Part shown: piece by piece, positions 1-7,700 of the stretch | How positions within the stretch are numbered: position 1 is the first letter of the stretch | Layout: each line of letters opens with the position of its first letter | DNA from: Chloroflexota bacterium | GTDB taxonomy: Bacteria; Chloroflexota; Anaerolineae; Anaerolineales; Anaerolineaceae | Assembly (NCBI GenBank): GCA_023381565.1 | Contig: JAMCRR010000197.1 | Location: 120,035-184,034 of the forward strand | DNA: 64,000 nucleotides | Direction: 5' to 3' | Position numbers and translations under genes: made by a program | The notes under the pieces: model-generated | Told to the model about the DNA's origin: nothing | What the model saw: the letters and a program-made list of their open reading frames with translations, nothing else | Databases searched by the model: none

Positions 1-552
1 CACACCGTTGAGGAATTTCACGATCTTAAACCCAGCCATGGTCAGCTTCAAGCCGATCCTGCCCGCGACCTGGCAAAAGTCGCTGTGATTTATCGGCATG
101 AGCCCCGCCCAGAGGTGAAAAAAACCAGGGAGTTGGGTTTTGTCACCGGGTTGAATTTCAAACCTGGTTCAGCTTACGCCTCGACTGTATCGCACGACTG
201 CCACAACCTGCTGGTAATTGGCACCAGCGATGAAGCGATGGCCAAAGCTGCAAATGAGCTGATTAAATCTGGCGGCGGGCTGTGCGTTGTCGTTGGAGGA
301 AATGTTGAGGCCGTGCTGCCGCTGCCGCTGGGTGGGCTGATGTCGTTGGAATCGGTGGGTGTCGTTGCCGAGCAGGTGAATTCGATTGAGAAAGCACTCA
401 AGAAGGCCGGATCTCCTGATAGTTCCATTGAAATGACGATGAGTCTGCTGGGTCTGATTGTGCTCGAAGAGCTGCACATTTCCAACCAGGGTCTGGTAGA
501 ACTAAAACCCGGCCAAATGCCAAAATTTGTGGACCTGGTAGTCAACCATTAA
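1..552 (+). CDS. adeC: adenine deaminase, C-terminal part (partial)
   Basis: The reading frame is open from the first base of the window, so this is the 3' part of a longer gene and the 5' end lies outside. About 183 residues are visible. They match the C-terminal domain of bacterial adenine deaminase (adenine to hypoxanthine plus ammonia): the motif ASTVSHDCHNLLVIGT, then a GGG turn and the LPLPLGGLMS stretch typical of this family. The metal-binding amidohydrolase core is not visible. The stop is 10 bases before the ATG of the GntR regulator, so the two are probably co-transcribed. Known role: entry of adenine into purine salvage or breakdown, which fits the carbamoyltransferases and nucleoside importer downstream. 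An internal GTG at 85 is not the real start because homologous-looking sequence continues upstream of it. Confidence 0.85.
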   Translation, partial: HTVEEFHDLKPSHGQLQADPARDLAKVAVIYRHEPRPEVKKTRELGFVTGLNFKPGSAYASTVSHDCHNLLVIGTSDEAMAKAANELIKSGGGLCVVVGGNVEAVLPLPLGGLMSLESVGVVAEQVNSIEKALKKAGSPDSSIEMTMSLLGLIVLEELHISNQGLVELKPGQMPKFVDLVVNH

Positions 553-562
553 AGGAATGATT

Positions 563-1336
563 ATGAGTGAGACAATCCATCCCTTCCAGCGACTGACAAA
601 CATGCTGGCCGCGTTAATAGCAGAAACCCCGCCTGGCGAGAGGCTTCCATCCGAACCGGACCTGGCACGCAGTATGGGCGTCTCACGGGCTACTTTACGA
701 GAGGCAATGCGTTCATTCGAGGGGCAGGGGCTTATTCGCAGGCGTCAGGGGGTCGGGACGTTTGTCGTCGGGCGCTCTCAGATCATTGAGAGTGGGCTGG
801 AGGTTCTGGAAAGCATCGAAGCGCTGGCCAACAGAATCCAACTTGATGTGGCTATGGGCGCTTTGCACGTCACTCAGGTGAAAGCCGATGCTTTCCAGGC
901 TGCACAGTTGAACTGCCAAAGCGGAGATCCGTTGATCGAAGTGTCGCGTGTGATCCTGGCGGATAACCGGCCGGTGGCTTATCTGGTGGATCTCCTGCCT
1001 GAAGATGTTTTGTCGCCAAGTGATTTATCCAATGGATTTACAGGCTCGGTCCTCGATTTGCTTCTCCAACGAGGAGAGCTCCAACTGGCGCAATCGCGCA
1101 CAGAAATCCGGGCGGTTGCAGCCTCGGCAGAGCTGGCGAGAGCGCTGCAAATCCAAAGAAGCGATGTACTTCTGCTCTTCGTGGCTTTTCTATACACGAC
1201 AGCCGGGAGGGTTGTTGATTATTCACTCAGCTACTTTTTGCCGGGTTACTTCCGCTTCCATGTCGTGCGGAGTGTCGGATTTGATGCCTCGATCCCCCGG
1301 GGCAGCCGAGCAAGAGAGGAGGAAATACAGGCATAG
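563..1336 (+). CDS. GntR-family transcriptional regulator with UTRA domain
   Basis: A 257-residue regulator. The N-terminal winged helix-turn-helix (about residues 15-75) carries the GntR signature RLPSEPDLARSMGVSRATLR. The C-terminal half (about 90-235) fits a UTRA ligand-binding domain of the HutC subfamily, with the usual DPLIEVSRV and late VDYSLSYFLPGYFRF stretches. I chose the ATG at 563 rather than the in-frame ATG at 557 because AAAGGA at 551-556 then has normal spacing. HutC-type regulators usually repress catabolic or uptake genes until a pathway metabolite binds. Its position between adenine deaminase and the carbamoyltransferases suggests local control of this locus; the ligand is not known. 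The palindrome GTGTATAAATACAC at 4525-4538 is a candidate operator. Confidence 0.88.
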   Translation: MSETIHPFQRLTNMLAALIAETPPGERLPSEPDLARSMGVSRATLREAMRSFEGQGLIRRRQGVGTFVVGRSQIIESGLEVLESIEALANRIQLDVAMGALHVTQVKADAFQAAQLNCQSGDPLIEVSRVILADNRPVAYLVDLLPEDVLSPSDLSNGFTGSVLDLLLQRGELQLAQSRTEIRAVAASAELARALQIQRSDVLLLFVAFLYTTAGRVVDYSLSYFLPGYFRFHVVRSVGFDASIPRGSRAREEEIQA

Positions 1337-1428
1337 GGATACGCAGTTGCACAAAACTACTGAATGAGCAGGTTGAGAATCTGCATATTCGAACCATTAA
1401 AACATATTTAACCAGGAGGTAATAAACC

Positions 1429-2379
1429 ATGCGTAGCTTTTCAGGTCGTGACATTCTATCTCTCAAGGATTTCGAAAGAGAGGAGTTCTTTCGTATCTTC
1501 GAAGTTGCCAAAGAATTGGAACCCATCGCCCGCAACCGCCGCAACAGCGACATTCTCGCCAACAAAACATTGGTAACCGCTTTTTATCAGCCCAGCACGC
1601 GCACGCGTCTGGCTCACGAAGCCGCCATGCACCGTCTCGGTGGTCATGTCACCGGATTCGCGGATGCGAAGATGACCCGCGCCGGAGATTTCTATCAGGA
1701 ATCCATCAAAGATACTGTAAAAATGCTGGAGTTCTACGGCGACGTCATTGTGATGCGCCACTTCCAGCAAGGCGCGCCGCAAGAGGCCGCGCGTTGGGCA
1801 AGCGTACCGGTGATTAATGCTGGCGATGGGTGGGGAGAACACCCTACCCAGATCTTAACTGACCTGTACACGGTTCTGCAAGAGAAAGGCCGGATCGATG
1901 GGTTGCGCTGGCTGGCAGTCGGCGATATGCGCATGCGCACCATGCACTCGCTGGCGTACGCCCTCACCCAATTTGATTGCCCGATTACGTTTGTTTCTCC
2001 GCCGGATATGTCCTTGACGGAAGAGTTCAAGGCTGAGCTGCAGAAGTACAGCCTGAATTTCACCGAGGCCGACCACGTTGAGAAAGCCATAAGCCAGGCA
2101 GACGTCATTCTGGTCGAACCGGTGGTGCAGCCCGATTACACCAAGTCGCGCCAGGAAGCCGGCGAGCATGGTCTGACCCCGGCGAACTACAAGATCACTC
2201 GTGAACTGCTTTCCTCCAAGGCGAAATCGGATGCCATCCTGCTGCACTCACTGCCGCGCATGGATGAGGTCCCCACAGATGTGGATATCACCCGCTGGTC
2301 GCGCTACTGGCAGGAAGCCTTCAACGGCGTCGTGATGCGTATGTCTCTGTTGGCCCTGATATTAGGTGCAATGGAGTAA
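1429..2379 (+). CDS. aspartate carbamoyltransferase-like protein with altered 80s loop
   Basis: A 316-residue member of the aspartate/ornithine carbamoyltransferase family. Carbamoyl-phosphate contacts are present: STRTR (residues 56-60), VMRH (108-111), GWGEHPTQ (134-141) and HSLPRMDEVPTDVD near residue 273. The spacing and the HPTQ and LPR..E motifs resemble aspartate transcarbamoylase rather than the ornithine enzyme. The loop that in known ATCases carries the catalytic lysine (KKGE before a DT pair) reads DFYQESIKDT here, so that Lys-Gly pair appears to be missing. No pyrimidine genes or regulatory chain (pyrI) are nearby. A strong AGGAGG at 1414-1419 supports the start. I infer a catabolic carbamoyltransferase working with the next two genes, possibly in the phosphorolytic direction to make carbamoyl phosphate. 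The substrate is unknown; a normal PyrB role is less likely. Confidence 0.75.
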   Translation: MRSFSGRDILSLKDFEREEFFRIFEVAKELEPIARNRRNSDILANKTLVTAFYQPSTRTRLAHEAAMHRLGGHVTGFADAKMTRAGDFYQESIKDTVKMLEFYGDVIVMRHFQQGAPQEAARWASVPVINAGDGWGEHPTQILTDLYTVLQEKGRIDGLRWLAVGDMRMRTMHSLAYALTQFDCPITFVSPPDMSLTEEFKAELQKYSLNFTEADHVEKAISQADVILVEPVVQPDYTKSRQEAGEHGLTPANYKITRELLSSKAKSDAILLHSLPRMDEVPTDVDITRWSRYWQEAFNGVVMRMSLLALILGAME

Positions 2380-2390
2380 TCATAGCCAAT

Positions 2391-2509
2391 GGACAATAAA
2401 TAGTGGACGGTGAGCGGTTGACGGTATATAATAAGTGACGGGGGCATAATGTGTATTACCACTGATCACTTAGTACTGACAACCGATCACTGAACACTAA
2501 TAATTGTTC
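2391..2509. repeat. imperfect long inverted repeat built of degenerate 7-base units
   Basis: The gap between the two carbamoyltransferase genes is filled by degenerate heptamers such as AGTGGAC, GGTGAGC and GGTTGAC on the left, and their complements ACTGATC, ACTGACA, ACCGATC and ACTGAAC on the right. The reverse complement of the right part (about 2456-2509) aligns with the left part (about 2391-2445) over roughly 50 bases with several mismatches, so the RNA could fold into one large hairpin. A possible promoter (TGGACG at 2404, TATAAT at 2427) sits in the left arm. It resembles short tandemly repeated repetitive elements known from cyanobacteria; that comparison is from memory. Confidence 0.6.
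2404..2432 (+). promoter_or_regulatory. possible sigma-70-type promoter ahead of the YgeW-like gene
   Basis: TGGACG at 2404-2409 and TATAAT at 2427-2432 are separated by 17 bases. The -10 element is perfect and the -35 matches the consensus at four of six positions. It lies inside a repetitive inverted repeat, so the match could be accidental. Confidence 0.35.
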
Positions 2510-2524
2510 TCGGAGGAGTACATC

Positions 2525-3505
2525 ATGCAAACATTTTTACATGGTCGTGACCTGATCGGAGACCTGGATTTCAGCAAGGAAGAGGTCGAGACAGTTTTAG
2601 ATGTTGCGTTTGACCTCAAACGGAAGCGTGCGCTCAACGAGCCCCATGCTTACCTCAGGGATAAAGTCCTGGCGATGCTGTTCTTCTTCAGCAGCACGCG
2701 TACTCGAGGCTCATTCGAGGCCGGCATGGCGCAGCTTGGCGGGCACGGCGCTTTTATCGAATCGCGCACCACGCAAATCGCCCATGGCGACACGCCGAAA
2801 GAGATTGGCGAGATCTTCGGGCGCTATTTCGACGGCATCGCCATCCGGCACGTGGATTGGGGTGTCGGGAATGGTTATCTCAATGCTGTCGCTAAAGCCT
2901 CGCGGGTGCCTGTCCTGAATATGCAGTGCGATATCTACCATCCTTTCCAGATCCTGGCCGACCTGATGACCATCGTCGAGAAGAAAGGCCGTGATCTGCG
3001 GCGGAAGAAGATGGTCGTTTCCTGGGCTTATGCAGCCTCCTATCAGAAACCTATGTCGGTGCCGCAATCTTTGGTGCTGCAGATGCCGCGCTTTGGGATG
3101 GATGTAGTTTTGGCGCACCCGCCGGAGTTTCGCCTGATGCCCGAGATCATGGATCAGGCTCGCGAGCAGGCGCGCAAGTTTGGCGTTGGATTTGAGGTGG
3201 TGGACGATATGGAAGCGGCATTCAAAGATGCCGATGTCGTCTATGCCAAATCCTGGGGCGCGATGGTGCATACACCGGACCCTGATAAAGGCGCTGAAAT
3301 CATCAAGAAATACTCGCATTGGATCACCGACGAACGCAAGATGGCGCTGGCAAAACCAGATGCAATCTATATGCATCCGCTGCCTGCCGACCGTAACATC
3401 GAGGTCACAGATGGCGTCATGGATGGGCCGCATTCGGTGGTTTACGACGAGGCCGAAAACCGCCTGCATGCCCAAAAGGCGGTGATGGCTTTAACCATGG
3501 GCTAA
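2525..3505 (+). CDS. ygeW: YgeW-type (knotted) carbamoyltransferase
   Basis: A 326-residue carbamoyltransferase. Motifs in order are FFSSTRTRGSFEAGMAQLGG (about 53-72), IRHVDWG, DIYHPFQILADLM, then SWAYAASYQKPMSVPQ, RFGMDVVLAHP and MHPLPADR. The SWAYA.SY.KP.SVPQ segment marks the YgeW / N-acetylornithine transcarbamylase branch, whose members have a knotted fold, rather than classical OTC. YgeW is known from clusters with diaminopropionate ammonia-lyase, hydantoinase and carbamate kinase, gene families tied to anaerobic purine or urate use; its exact substrate is unsettled. Here it is followed 28 bases later by carbamate kinase, which implies carbamoyl phosphate is handed on for ATP synthesis. 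The ATG at 2525 is chosen because GGAGGAG at 2512-2518 precedes it at normal spacing; an in-frame TTG at 2504 lies upstream of that site. Confidence 0.85.
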   Translation: MQTFLHGRDLIGDLDFSKEEVETVLDVAFDLKRKRALNEPHAYLRDKVLAMLFFFSSTRTRGSFEAGMAQLGGHGAFIESRTTQIAHGDTPKEIGEIFGRYFDGIAIRHVDWGVGNGYLNAVAKASRVPVLNMQCDIYHPFQILADLMTIVEKKGRDLRRKKMVVSWAYAASYQKPMSVPQSLVLQMPRFGMDVVLAHPPEFRLMPEIMDQAREQARKFGVGFEVVDDMEAAFKDADVVYAKSWGAMVHTPDPDKGAEIIKKYSHWITDERKMALAKPDAIYMHPLPADRNIEVTDGVMDGPHSVVYDEAENRLHAQKAVMALTMG

Positions 3506-3533
3506 TTTGAAGACCTTCGAGGAGGATTACTGA

Positions 3534-4487
3534 ATGGCAAAAAAAGTTGCAGTTGTTGCGATTGGCGGCAATTCATTGATCAAGGATAAGAATCACCAAT
3601 CGGTGGAGGACCAATATCTAGCCGCCAAGGAGACCACCCATCACATTGCCGATATGATCGAAGCCGGCTGGGATGTAGCGATTGGGCACGGAAACGGGCC
3701 CCAGGTGGGTTTCATCCTACGCCGGTCTGAAATCGCCCACAAGGTCGAGGGGATGCACGAAATCCCGTTGGATGTGTGCGGCGCCGACAGCCAGGGCGCC
3801 ATCGGCTACGCCTTGCAGCAGACGCTGCAGAACGAGCTGGTTAACCGTGGAATCGTAAAACCGGTTGCTACAGTCGTAACCCAGGTGTGTGTAGATAAAA
3901 ACGACCAGGCGTTCCGAAATCCATCAAAACCGATCGGCGGTTTCATGGACGAAGGCGATGCCAAAACTCGAGCGCGCGATCTGGGATGGACGGTGGTGGA
4001 AGATGCCGGGCGGGGATGGCGACGGGTGGTTGCTTCACCCATCCCGACCGAAGTAGTCGAGCTTCCCTCGGTGAAGGCATTGATCGATGCCGGACATGTC
4101 GTCATCACCGTCGGCGGCGGAGGAATCCCCGTGATCGATAATGGCAACCACTGCTATGAAGGCACGGCAGCAGTTATCGATAAGGATTATGCCAGCAGCC
4201 TGCTCGCCCGCCTCATCAAAGCCGACCTGTTCTTAATCTCGACGGCAGTGGAGAAAGTGGCGCTGAACTTTGGCAAACCCAACCAGCAGTTGATCGACCG
4301 TATGACTCTGGCCGAAGCCAAGAAATATCTGGCCGAAGGGGTTCATTTTGCTAAAGGTTCCATGGCGCCCAAGATCCAGGCCATTATCTGGTTCCTGGAA
4401 GCCGGCGGTAAGCAAGCCATCATCACCAATCCCGAAAATATCGGCCGCGCTTTAGCCGGTGATACCGGTACCCTGATTGTTCCATAA
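3534..4487 (+). CDS. arcC: carbamate kinase
   Basis: A 317-residue amino-acid-kinase-fold enzyme catalysing carbamoyl phosphate + ADP to carbamate + ATP. Visible signatures are VVAIGGNSLI at the N-terminus, IGHGNGPQVG (about 50-60), ITVGGGGIPV (about 189-198), IDKDYASSLLA and HFAKGSMAPKIQA near the C-terminus. Length fits the family (about 310 residues). It is preceded by GAGGAGGATT for ribosome binding. Placed directly after two carbamoyltransferase genes, it is the likely energy-yielding last step of the local catabolic route, as YqeA is in the E. coli ygeW cluster. No arginine deiminase gene is present, which argues against an arginine pathway. Confidence 0.93.
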   Translation: MAKKVAVVAIGGNSLIKDKNHQSVEDQYLAAKETTHHIADMIEAGWDVAIGHGNGPQVGFILRRSEIAHKVEGMHEIPLDVCGADSQGAIGYALQQTLQNELVNRGIVKPVATVVTQVCVDKNDQAFRNPSKPIGGFMDEGDAKTRARDLGWTVVEDAGRGWRRVVASPIPTEVVELPSVKALIDAGHVVITVGGGGIPVIDNGNHCYEGTAAVIDKDYASSLLARLIKADLFLISTAVEKVALNFGKPNQQLIDRMTLAEAKKYLAEGVHFAKGSMAPKIQAIIWFLEAGGKQAIITNPENIGRALAGDTGTLIVP

Positions 4488-4501
4488 GGGAACGGTTCGT
4501 T

Positions 4502-4552
4502 TTTATGAATGGTGTACAATAATCGTGTATAAATACACAAACCATTCATAAA
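4502..4552. promoter_or_regulatory. nested palindrome, candidate regulator binding site
   Basis: Perfect 12-base arms TTTATGAATGGT (4502-4513) and ACCATTCATAAA (4541-4552) enclose the perfect palindrome GTGTATAAATACAC (4525-4538). The inner site has the GT...AC pattern seen in many GntR/HutC operators, and a GntR regulator is encoded 3 kb upstream. It lies upstream of the importer genes. Operator function is inferred; the outer arms could also form an RNA hairpin after carbamate kinase. Confidence 0.45.
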
Positions 4553-4559
4553 CTAGGCA

Positions 4560-4608
4560 CGAGAAACCGGCTGACGGCTTGCAGGCTCAACGGTTAGCCG
4601 GTTTCTCG
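4560..4608 (+). promoter_or_regulatory. strong hairpin with alternative pairing upstream of bmpA
   Basis: CGAGAAACCGGCT (4560-4572) pairs perfectly with AGCCGGTTTCTCG (4596-4608), a 13-base-pair stem with a 23-base loop. Within it, CGGTT at 4591-4595 can instead pair with AACCG at 4566-4570, so two folds compete. There is no T-run after the stem, so it is not a standard terminator. It may be a leader structure for the importer operon; I recognise no known riboswitch. Confidence 0.45.
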
Positions 4609-4730
4609 GGATTATAGCTCTCCCAACCGGTCAAGGAAAGGAGGAAGAAGGCTCGAGATACAACCACTCACATACGAATGTCTATTCTTAATTTAAACCA
4701 TTAGGTAAGTATGTTCGGAGGAGATGTGTA

Positions 4731-6110
4731 ATGAATAAAAATTTGTTGTGGCGAAGCTTTGCAATGCTCATCGTTGCAACATTCCTTGTCACCGCTTGCG
4801 CTCCGGCGGCAACCTCTACGCCCGCACCGACGGTAGCACCAACCAGCGCACCCGCCCCTACGACTGCCCCGACGACTGCACCAACTAGCGCAGCTGCACC
4901 CACGACAGCGCCGACCAGTGGAGCCGCACCGACGGCTGCACCAACAGCTGCACCTACCCCTACCGTTGCAGTGGCACCCACTGTTGCGGCAACAGGCGCC
5001 GCATCAGGTACGCCGATCACGATAGGCGAAATTCTGGTCGGACCTCACAACGATACCGGCTGGAGCCAGGCTACCTATGAGGGCCTTCAGTACGTCCAGA
5101 GCAAGCTGCCTGGAACGAAGCTGATCTACATCGATAACGCCTTTAACTACCAGGGCACCACCCCGGCCCAACTGGCCGAGCAGCTGCTTGCCCAGGGTGC
5201 TAACGTGATCGTTTTCAACTCAGACAGCTTTATGGATGACTCCAATACCTTCGCAGCGGCTCATCCGACCATCCCGGTGATCATGCTTTCCGGAGATCAA
5301 AACTGGGCCGAAGGCCAGGATTATAAGAACATCCCCAATATGATCGACATCATGGGTCAGATGGAGTATATGAAAGAGATCGCCGGCTGTGCGGCGGCTC
5401 TGACCACCCAGACAGGTAAGATTGGCTTCCTGGGCCCATTAATCAATCCTGAAACCCGCCGCCTGGCCTCTTCAGCTTTCCTGGGCGCTGAGTACTGCTG
5501 GACCAAGGTGCTCAACAAGAATGCCAGCGATTTATCGTTCGACGTTACCTGGATTGGCAACTGGTTCAACGTCCCCGGGCAGACCCTCGACCCCACCCAG
5601 GTCGCCGACCAGTTCTTTAACAGCGGTCATGATGTCGTTATTTCAGGCATCGACACGACCGAGGCGTTGCAAGAGGCCAAGAAGATGACCGATAATGGCA
5701 TGAAGGTATTTGCCATTCCCTACGATTATCATGCGGCTTGCGATGTGGCGCCCTCGGTATGTTTGGGCGTACCGTATTTCAACTGGGGTCCTGCCCTGCT
5801 GACGAATATCAAAGCCATTCAGGATGGCACCTGGAAACCTCACTTCGAATGGAATCCACCCGATTGGGCTCACTTTAACAACCCAGACTACGGCGCGGTG
5901 GGCTTTAACGAAGGCCCTGCGCTGACCGCAGCGAACAAAGCCACGCTGGATAAGTTCATCAGCGATCTGGCCGGCGGGTTAGACTTGTGGACAGGCCCGA
6001 TCACACTTCAGGACGGCACCGTCTATGTCCAGGCAGGTGTTGCCGCTACTCCACAGCAGATCTGGTACCTGCCTCAACTGCTGAAGGGTATGACCGGCGC
6101 AAGCAAATAA
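4731..6110 (+). CDS. bmpA: BMP-family substrate-binding lipoprotein (nucleoside/nucleobase uptake)
   Basis: A 459-residue lipoprotein. The signal peptide ends in LVTAC, with the lipobox cysteine at residue 23. Residues 24 to about 95 are a low-complexity linker of repeated Pro, Thr and Ala (PTTAPT-like units), then the globular BMP/PnrA-like domain starts at PITIGEILVGPHNDTGWSQA. This family binds nucleosides or other nucleobase compounds outside the cell for ABC transporters of the NupOPQ / PnrABCDE kind. The next three genes encode the ATPase and two permeases, so the set forms one importer. A GGAGGAG Shine-Dalgarno sits just ahead of the ATG. The pathway genes on both sides suggest the cargo is a purine, nucleoside or related heterocycle; the exact ligand cannot be read from the sequence. 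Confidence 0.88.
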   Translation: MNKNLLWRSFAMLIVATFLVTACAPAATSTPAPTVAPTSAPAPTTAPTTAPTSAAAPTTAPTSGAAPTAAPTAAPTPTVAVAPTVAATGAASGTPITIGEILVGPHNDTGWSQATYEGLQYVQSKLPGTKLIYIDNAFNYQGTTPAQLAEQLLAQGANVIVFNSDSFMDDSNTFAAAHPTIPVIMLSGDQNWAEGQDYKNIPNMIDIMGQMEYMKEIAGCAAALTTQTGKIGFLGPLINPETRRLASSAFLGAEYCWTKVLNKNASDLSFDVTWIGNWFNVPGQTLDPTQVADQFFNSGHDVVISGIDTTEALQEAKKMTDNGMKVFAIPYDYHAACDVAPSVCLGVPYFNWGPALLTNIKAIQDGTWKPHFEWNPPDWAHFNNPDYGAVGFNEGPALTAANKATLDKFISDLAGGLDLWTGPITLQDGTVYVQAGVAATPQQIWYLPQLLKGMTGASK

Positions 6111-6142
6111 AATCGTTTAAGATTTAGGTTTCTCTAGAACAA

Positions 6143-6193
6143 GGGCACGGCGGTGATTCCAAGCTTTTCTGAGGTCATTGAACCGCCGTGCCC
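6143..6193 (+). promoter_or_regulatory. intercistronic hairpin after bmpA
   Basis: GGGCACGGCGGT (6143-6154) pairs perfectly with ACCGCCGTGCCC (6182-6193). The following bases (AATAAGG) are not T-rich, so complete termination is unlikely. Such hairpins after a binding-protein gene often stabilise the upstream mRNA so that the binding protein is made in excess over the membrane parts; that role is inferred here. Confidence 0.55.
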
Positions 6194-6207
6194 AATAAGG
6201 CAATCTG

Positions 6208-7686
6208 ATGCAAGTTGAACTGCATGATATTCACAAAACCTTTGGCCCGGTATATGCCAATAAAGGTCTGACCCTAGTGGTTCCTTCCGGGATGATCCAG
6301 GGGATTCTCGGCGAAAACGGCGCCGGGAAAAGTACCCTGATGAAGATTCTATCGGGGTTTATCCAGGCTGACCGCGGAGAGATCATCCTGAACGGGAAGC
6401 AAGTTGTCATTAAATCTCCTGCGGATGCTATCAAGCATGGTATCGGCATGCTTCACCAGGATCCGCTCGATTTCCCGCCCATGCAGATACTGGATAATTT
6501 TCTGATTGGGCACAGCGGCGGGATTTTCCCCCAGAAGATTAAAGCCAAGCGTGAGTTTCTAAATCTGGCAAAGGAGTTTGGGTTTTCCCTGGATCCAAAC
6601 AATTACGTCGACGCCCTGACCGTGGGAGAACGCCAACAGCTCGAAATCATGCGTTTGTTGTGGCTTGGAGTAGATGTCCTGATTCTCGATGAGCCGACAA
6701 CCGGGATCAGCGCCGAGCAAAAGAAGAAGCTCTTTGAAACCCTGCGTAAACTTGCTGCCGGGGGTAAGACGATCATTTTCGTTTCTCATAAACTTGAGGA
6801 TGTTGGCGATCTTTGCGCGCGCGTGGCAGTCTTGCGTGAGGGCGAGTTGGTCGGTTCGATGGAGCCGCCATTTGATAACGAGAAATTGGTTGAGATGATG
6901 TTCGGCAAGGTGATCGTCCAGCCACAACTCCAGACGATAAAACCGGGTGAATGTGTCCTGGAAATGCGGGACGTGGCGATCGAGGATTACCGTTTGAAGA
7001 TGTCGGAGATCAACCTCGAAGCCTACGCAGGAGAGGTGATTGGATTGGCCGGCATGGAAGGCAGCGGGCAAAGTCTTTTCCTGAAAGCCTGTGCAGGGCT
7101 CCTCCGCCCGGTCGGCGGAGCTGTCTATGTCCACAATGAAAATATGACCGGAAAGGTTTACCGGTCTTTCTTGCAAAGGGGGGTTGCCTACCTGCCCGCC
7201 TCGCGTTTAGAAGAAGGCCTGGTGCCTGGCTTGACTCTAAGCGAGCATTTTTGTTTAGCGGATGGCAACACTGGCTTTTTCATCGATCGTAAACAAAATC
7301 TGGCATTAACGAACACCCGTATCAAAGACTTCAATATCCATGGTTTGGCTACGACGCCAGTCGAATCGCTTTCTGGTGGTAACCAACAGCGTGCATTACT
7401 GGCGTTGCTGAAGGATAAACTGTCATTAATCCTGTTAGAGCACCCTACACGCGGATTGGATATTGAATCGGCGATCTACATCTGGCGTAAATTAAAGGCT
7501 CGCTGCAATGATGGAACTGCTATCATTTTTATCTCCTCGGATTTGGAAGAGGTATTGAACTACAGCGATCGTATCCTGGTATTTTTTAGCGGCAGAGTAT
7601 CGCGACCCATTCGTGCCGATAAGACCAATGTTGAGGAATTGGGAGAATTGATCGGCGGTAGAGGTTGGACTAAATTAGCCACATAA
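6208..7686 (+). CDS. nucleoside ABC transporter ATP-binding protein (two ATPase domains)
   Basis: A 492-residue ATPase with two ABC domains, as in the sugar/nucleoside CUT2 family (NupO, YufO type). Domain 1 (about 1-240) has Walker A GENGAGKST (36-44), signature LTVGERQQ and Walker B VLILDEPTTG. Domain 2 (about 245-490) has a degenerate Walker A GMEGSGQS, signature SLSGGNQQR and a changed Walker B, LILLEHPTRG. This asymmetry is normal for the family, in which one site is weak. It energises the two permeases that follow, using the BMP lipoprotein upstream. The ATG is 14 bases after the end of the intercistronic hairpin. No purine-specific feature is visible in the ATPase itself. Confidence 0.9.
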   Translation: MQVELHDIHKTFGPVYANKGLTLVVPSGMIQGILGENGAGKSTLMKILSGFIQADRGEIILNGKQVVIKSPADAIKHGIGMLHQDPLDFPPMQILDNFLIGHSGGIFPQKIKAKREFLNLAKEFGFSLDPNNYVDALTVGERQQLEIMRLLWLGVDVLILDEPTTGISAEQKKKLFETLRKLAAGGKTIIFVSHKLEDVGDLCARVAVLREGELVGSMEPPFDNEKLVEMMFGKVIVQPQLQTIKPGECVLEMRDVAIEDYRLKMSEINLEAYAGEVIGLAGMEGSGQSLFLKACAGLLRPVGGAVYVHNENMTGKVYRSFLQRGVAYLPASRLEEGLVPGLTLSEHFCLADGNTGFFIDRKQNLALTNTRIKDFNIHGLATTPVESLSGGNQQRALLALLKDKLSLILLEHPTRGLDIESAIYIWRKLKARCNDGTAIIFISSDLEEVLNYSDRILVFFSGRVSRPIRADKTNVEELGELIGGRGWTKLAT

Positions 7687-7700
7687 TAAGGGACCGGAAT

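Noticed and set aside
2711..3475. Long minus-strand open frame (254 codons) opposite the YgeW-like gene
   Set aside because: It lies wholly antisense to a well-supported carbamoyltransferase, shows no family-like motifs and is rich in His and Arg as expected for a shadow frame.
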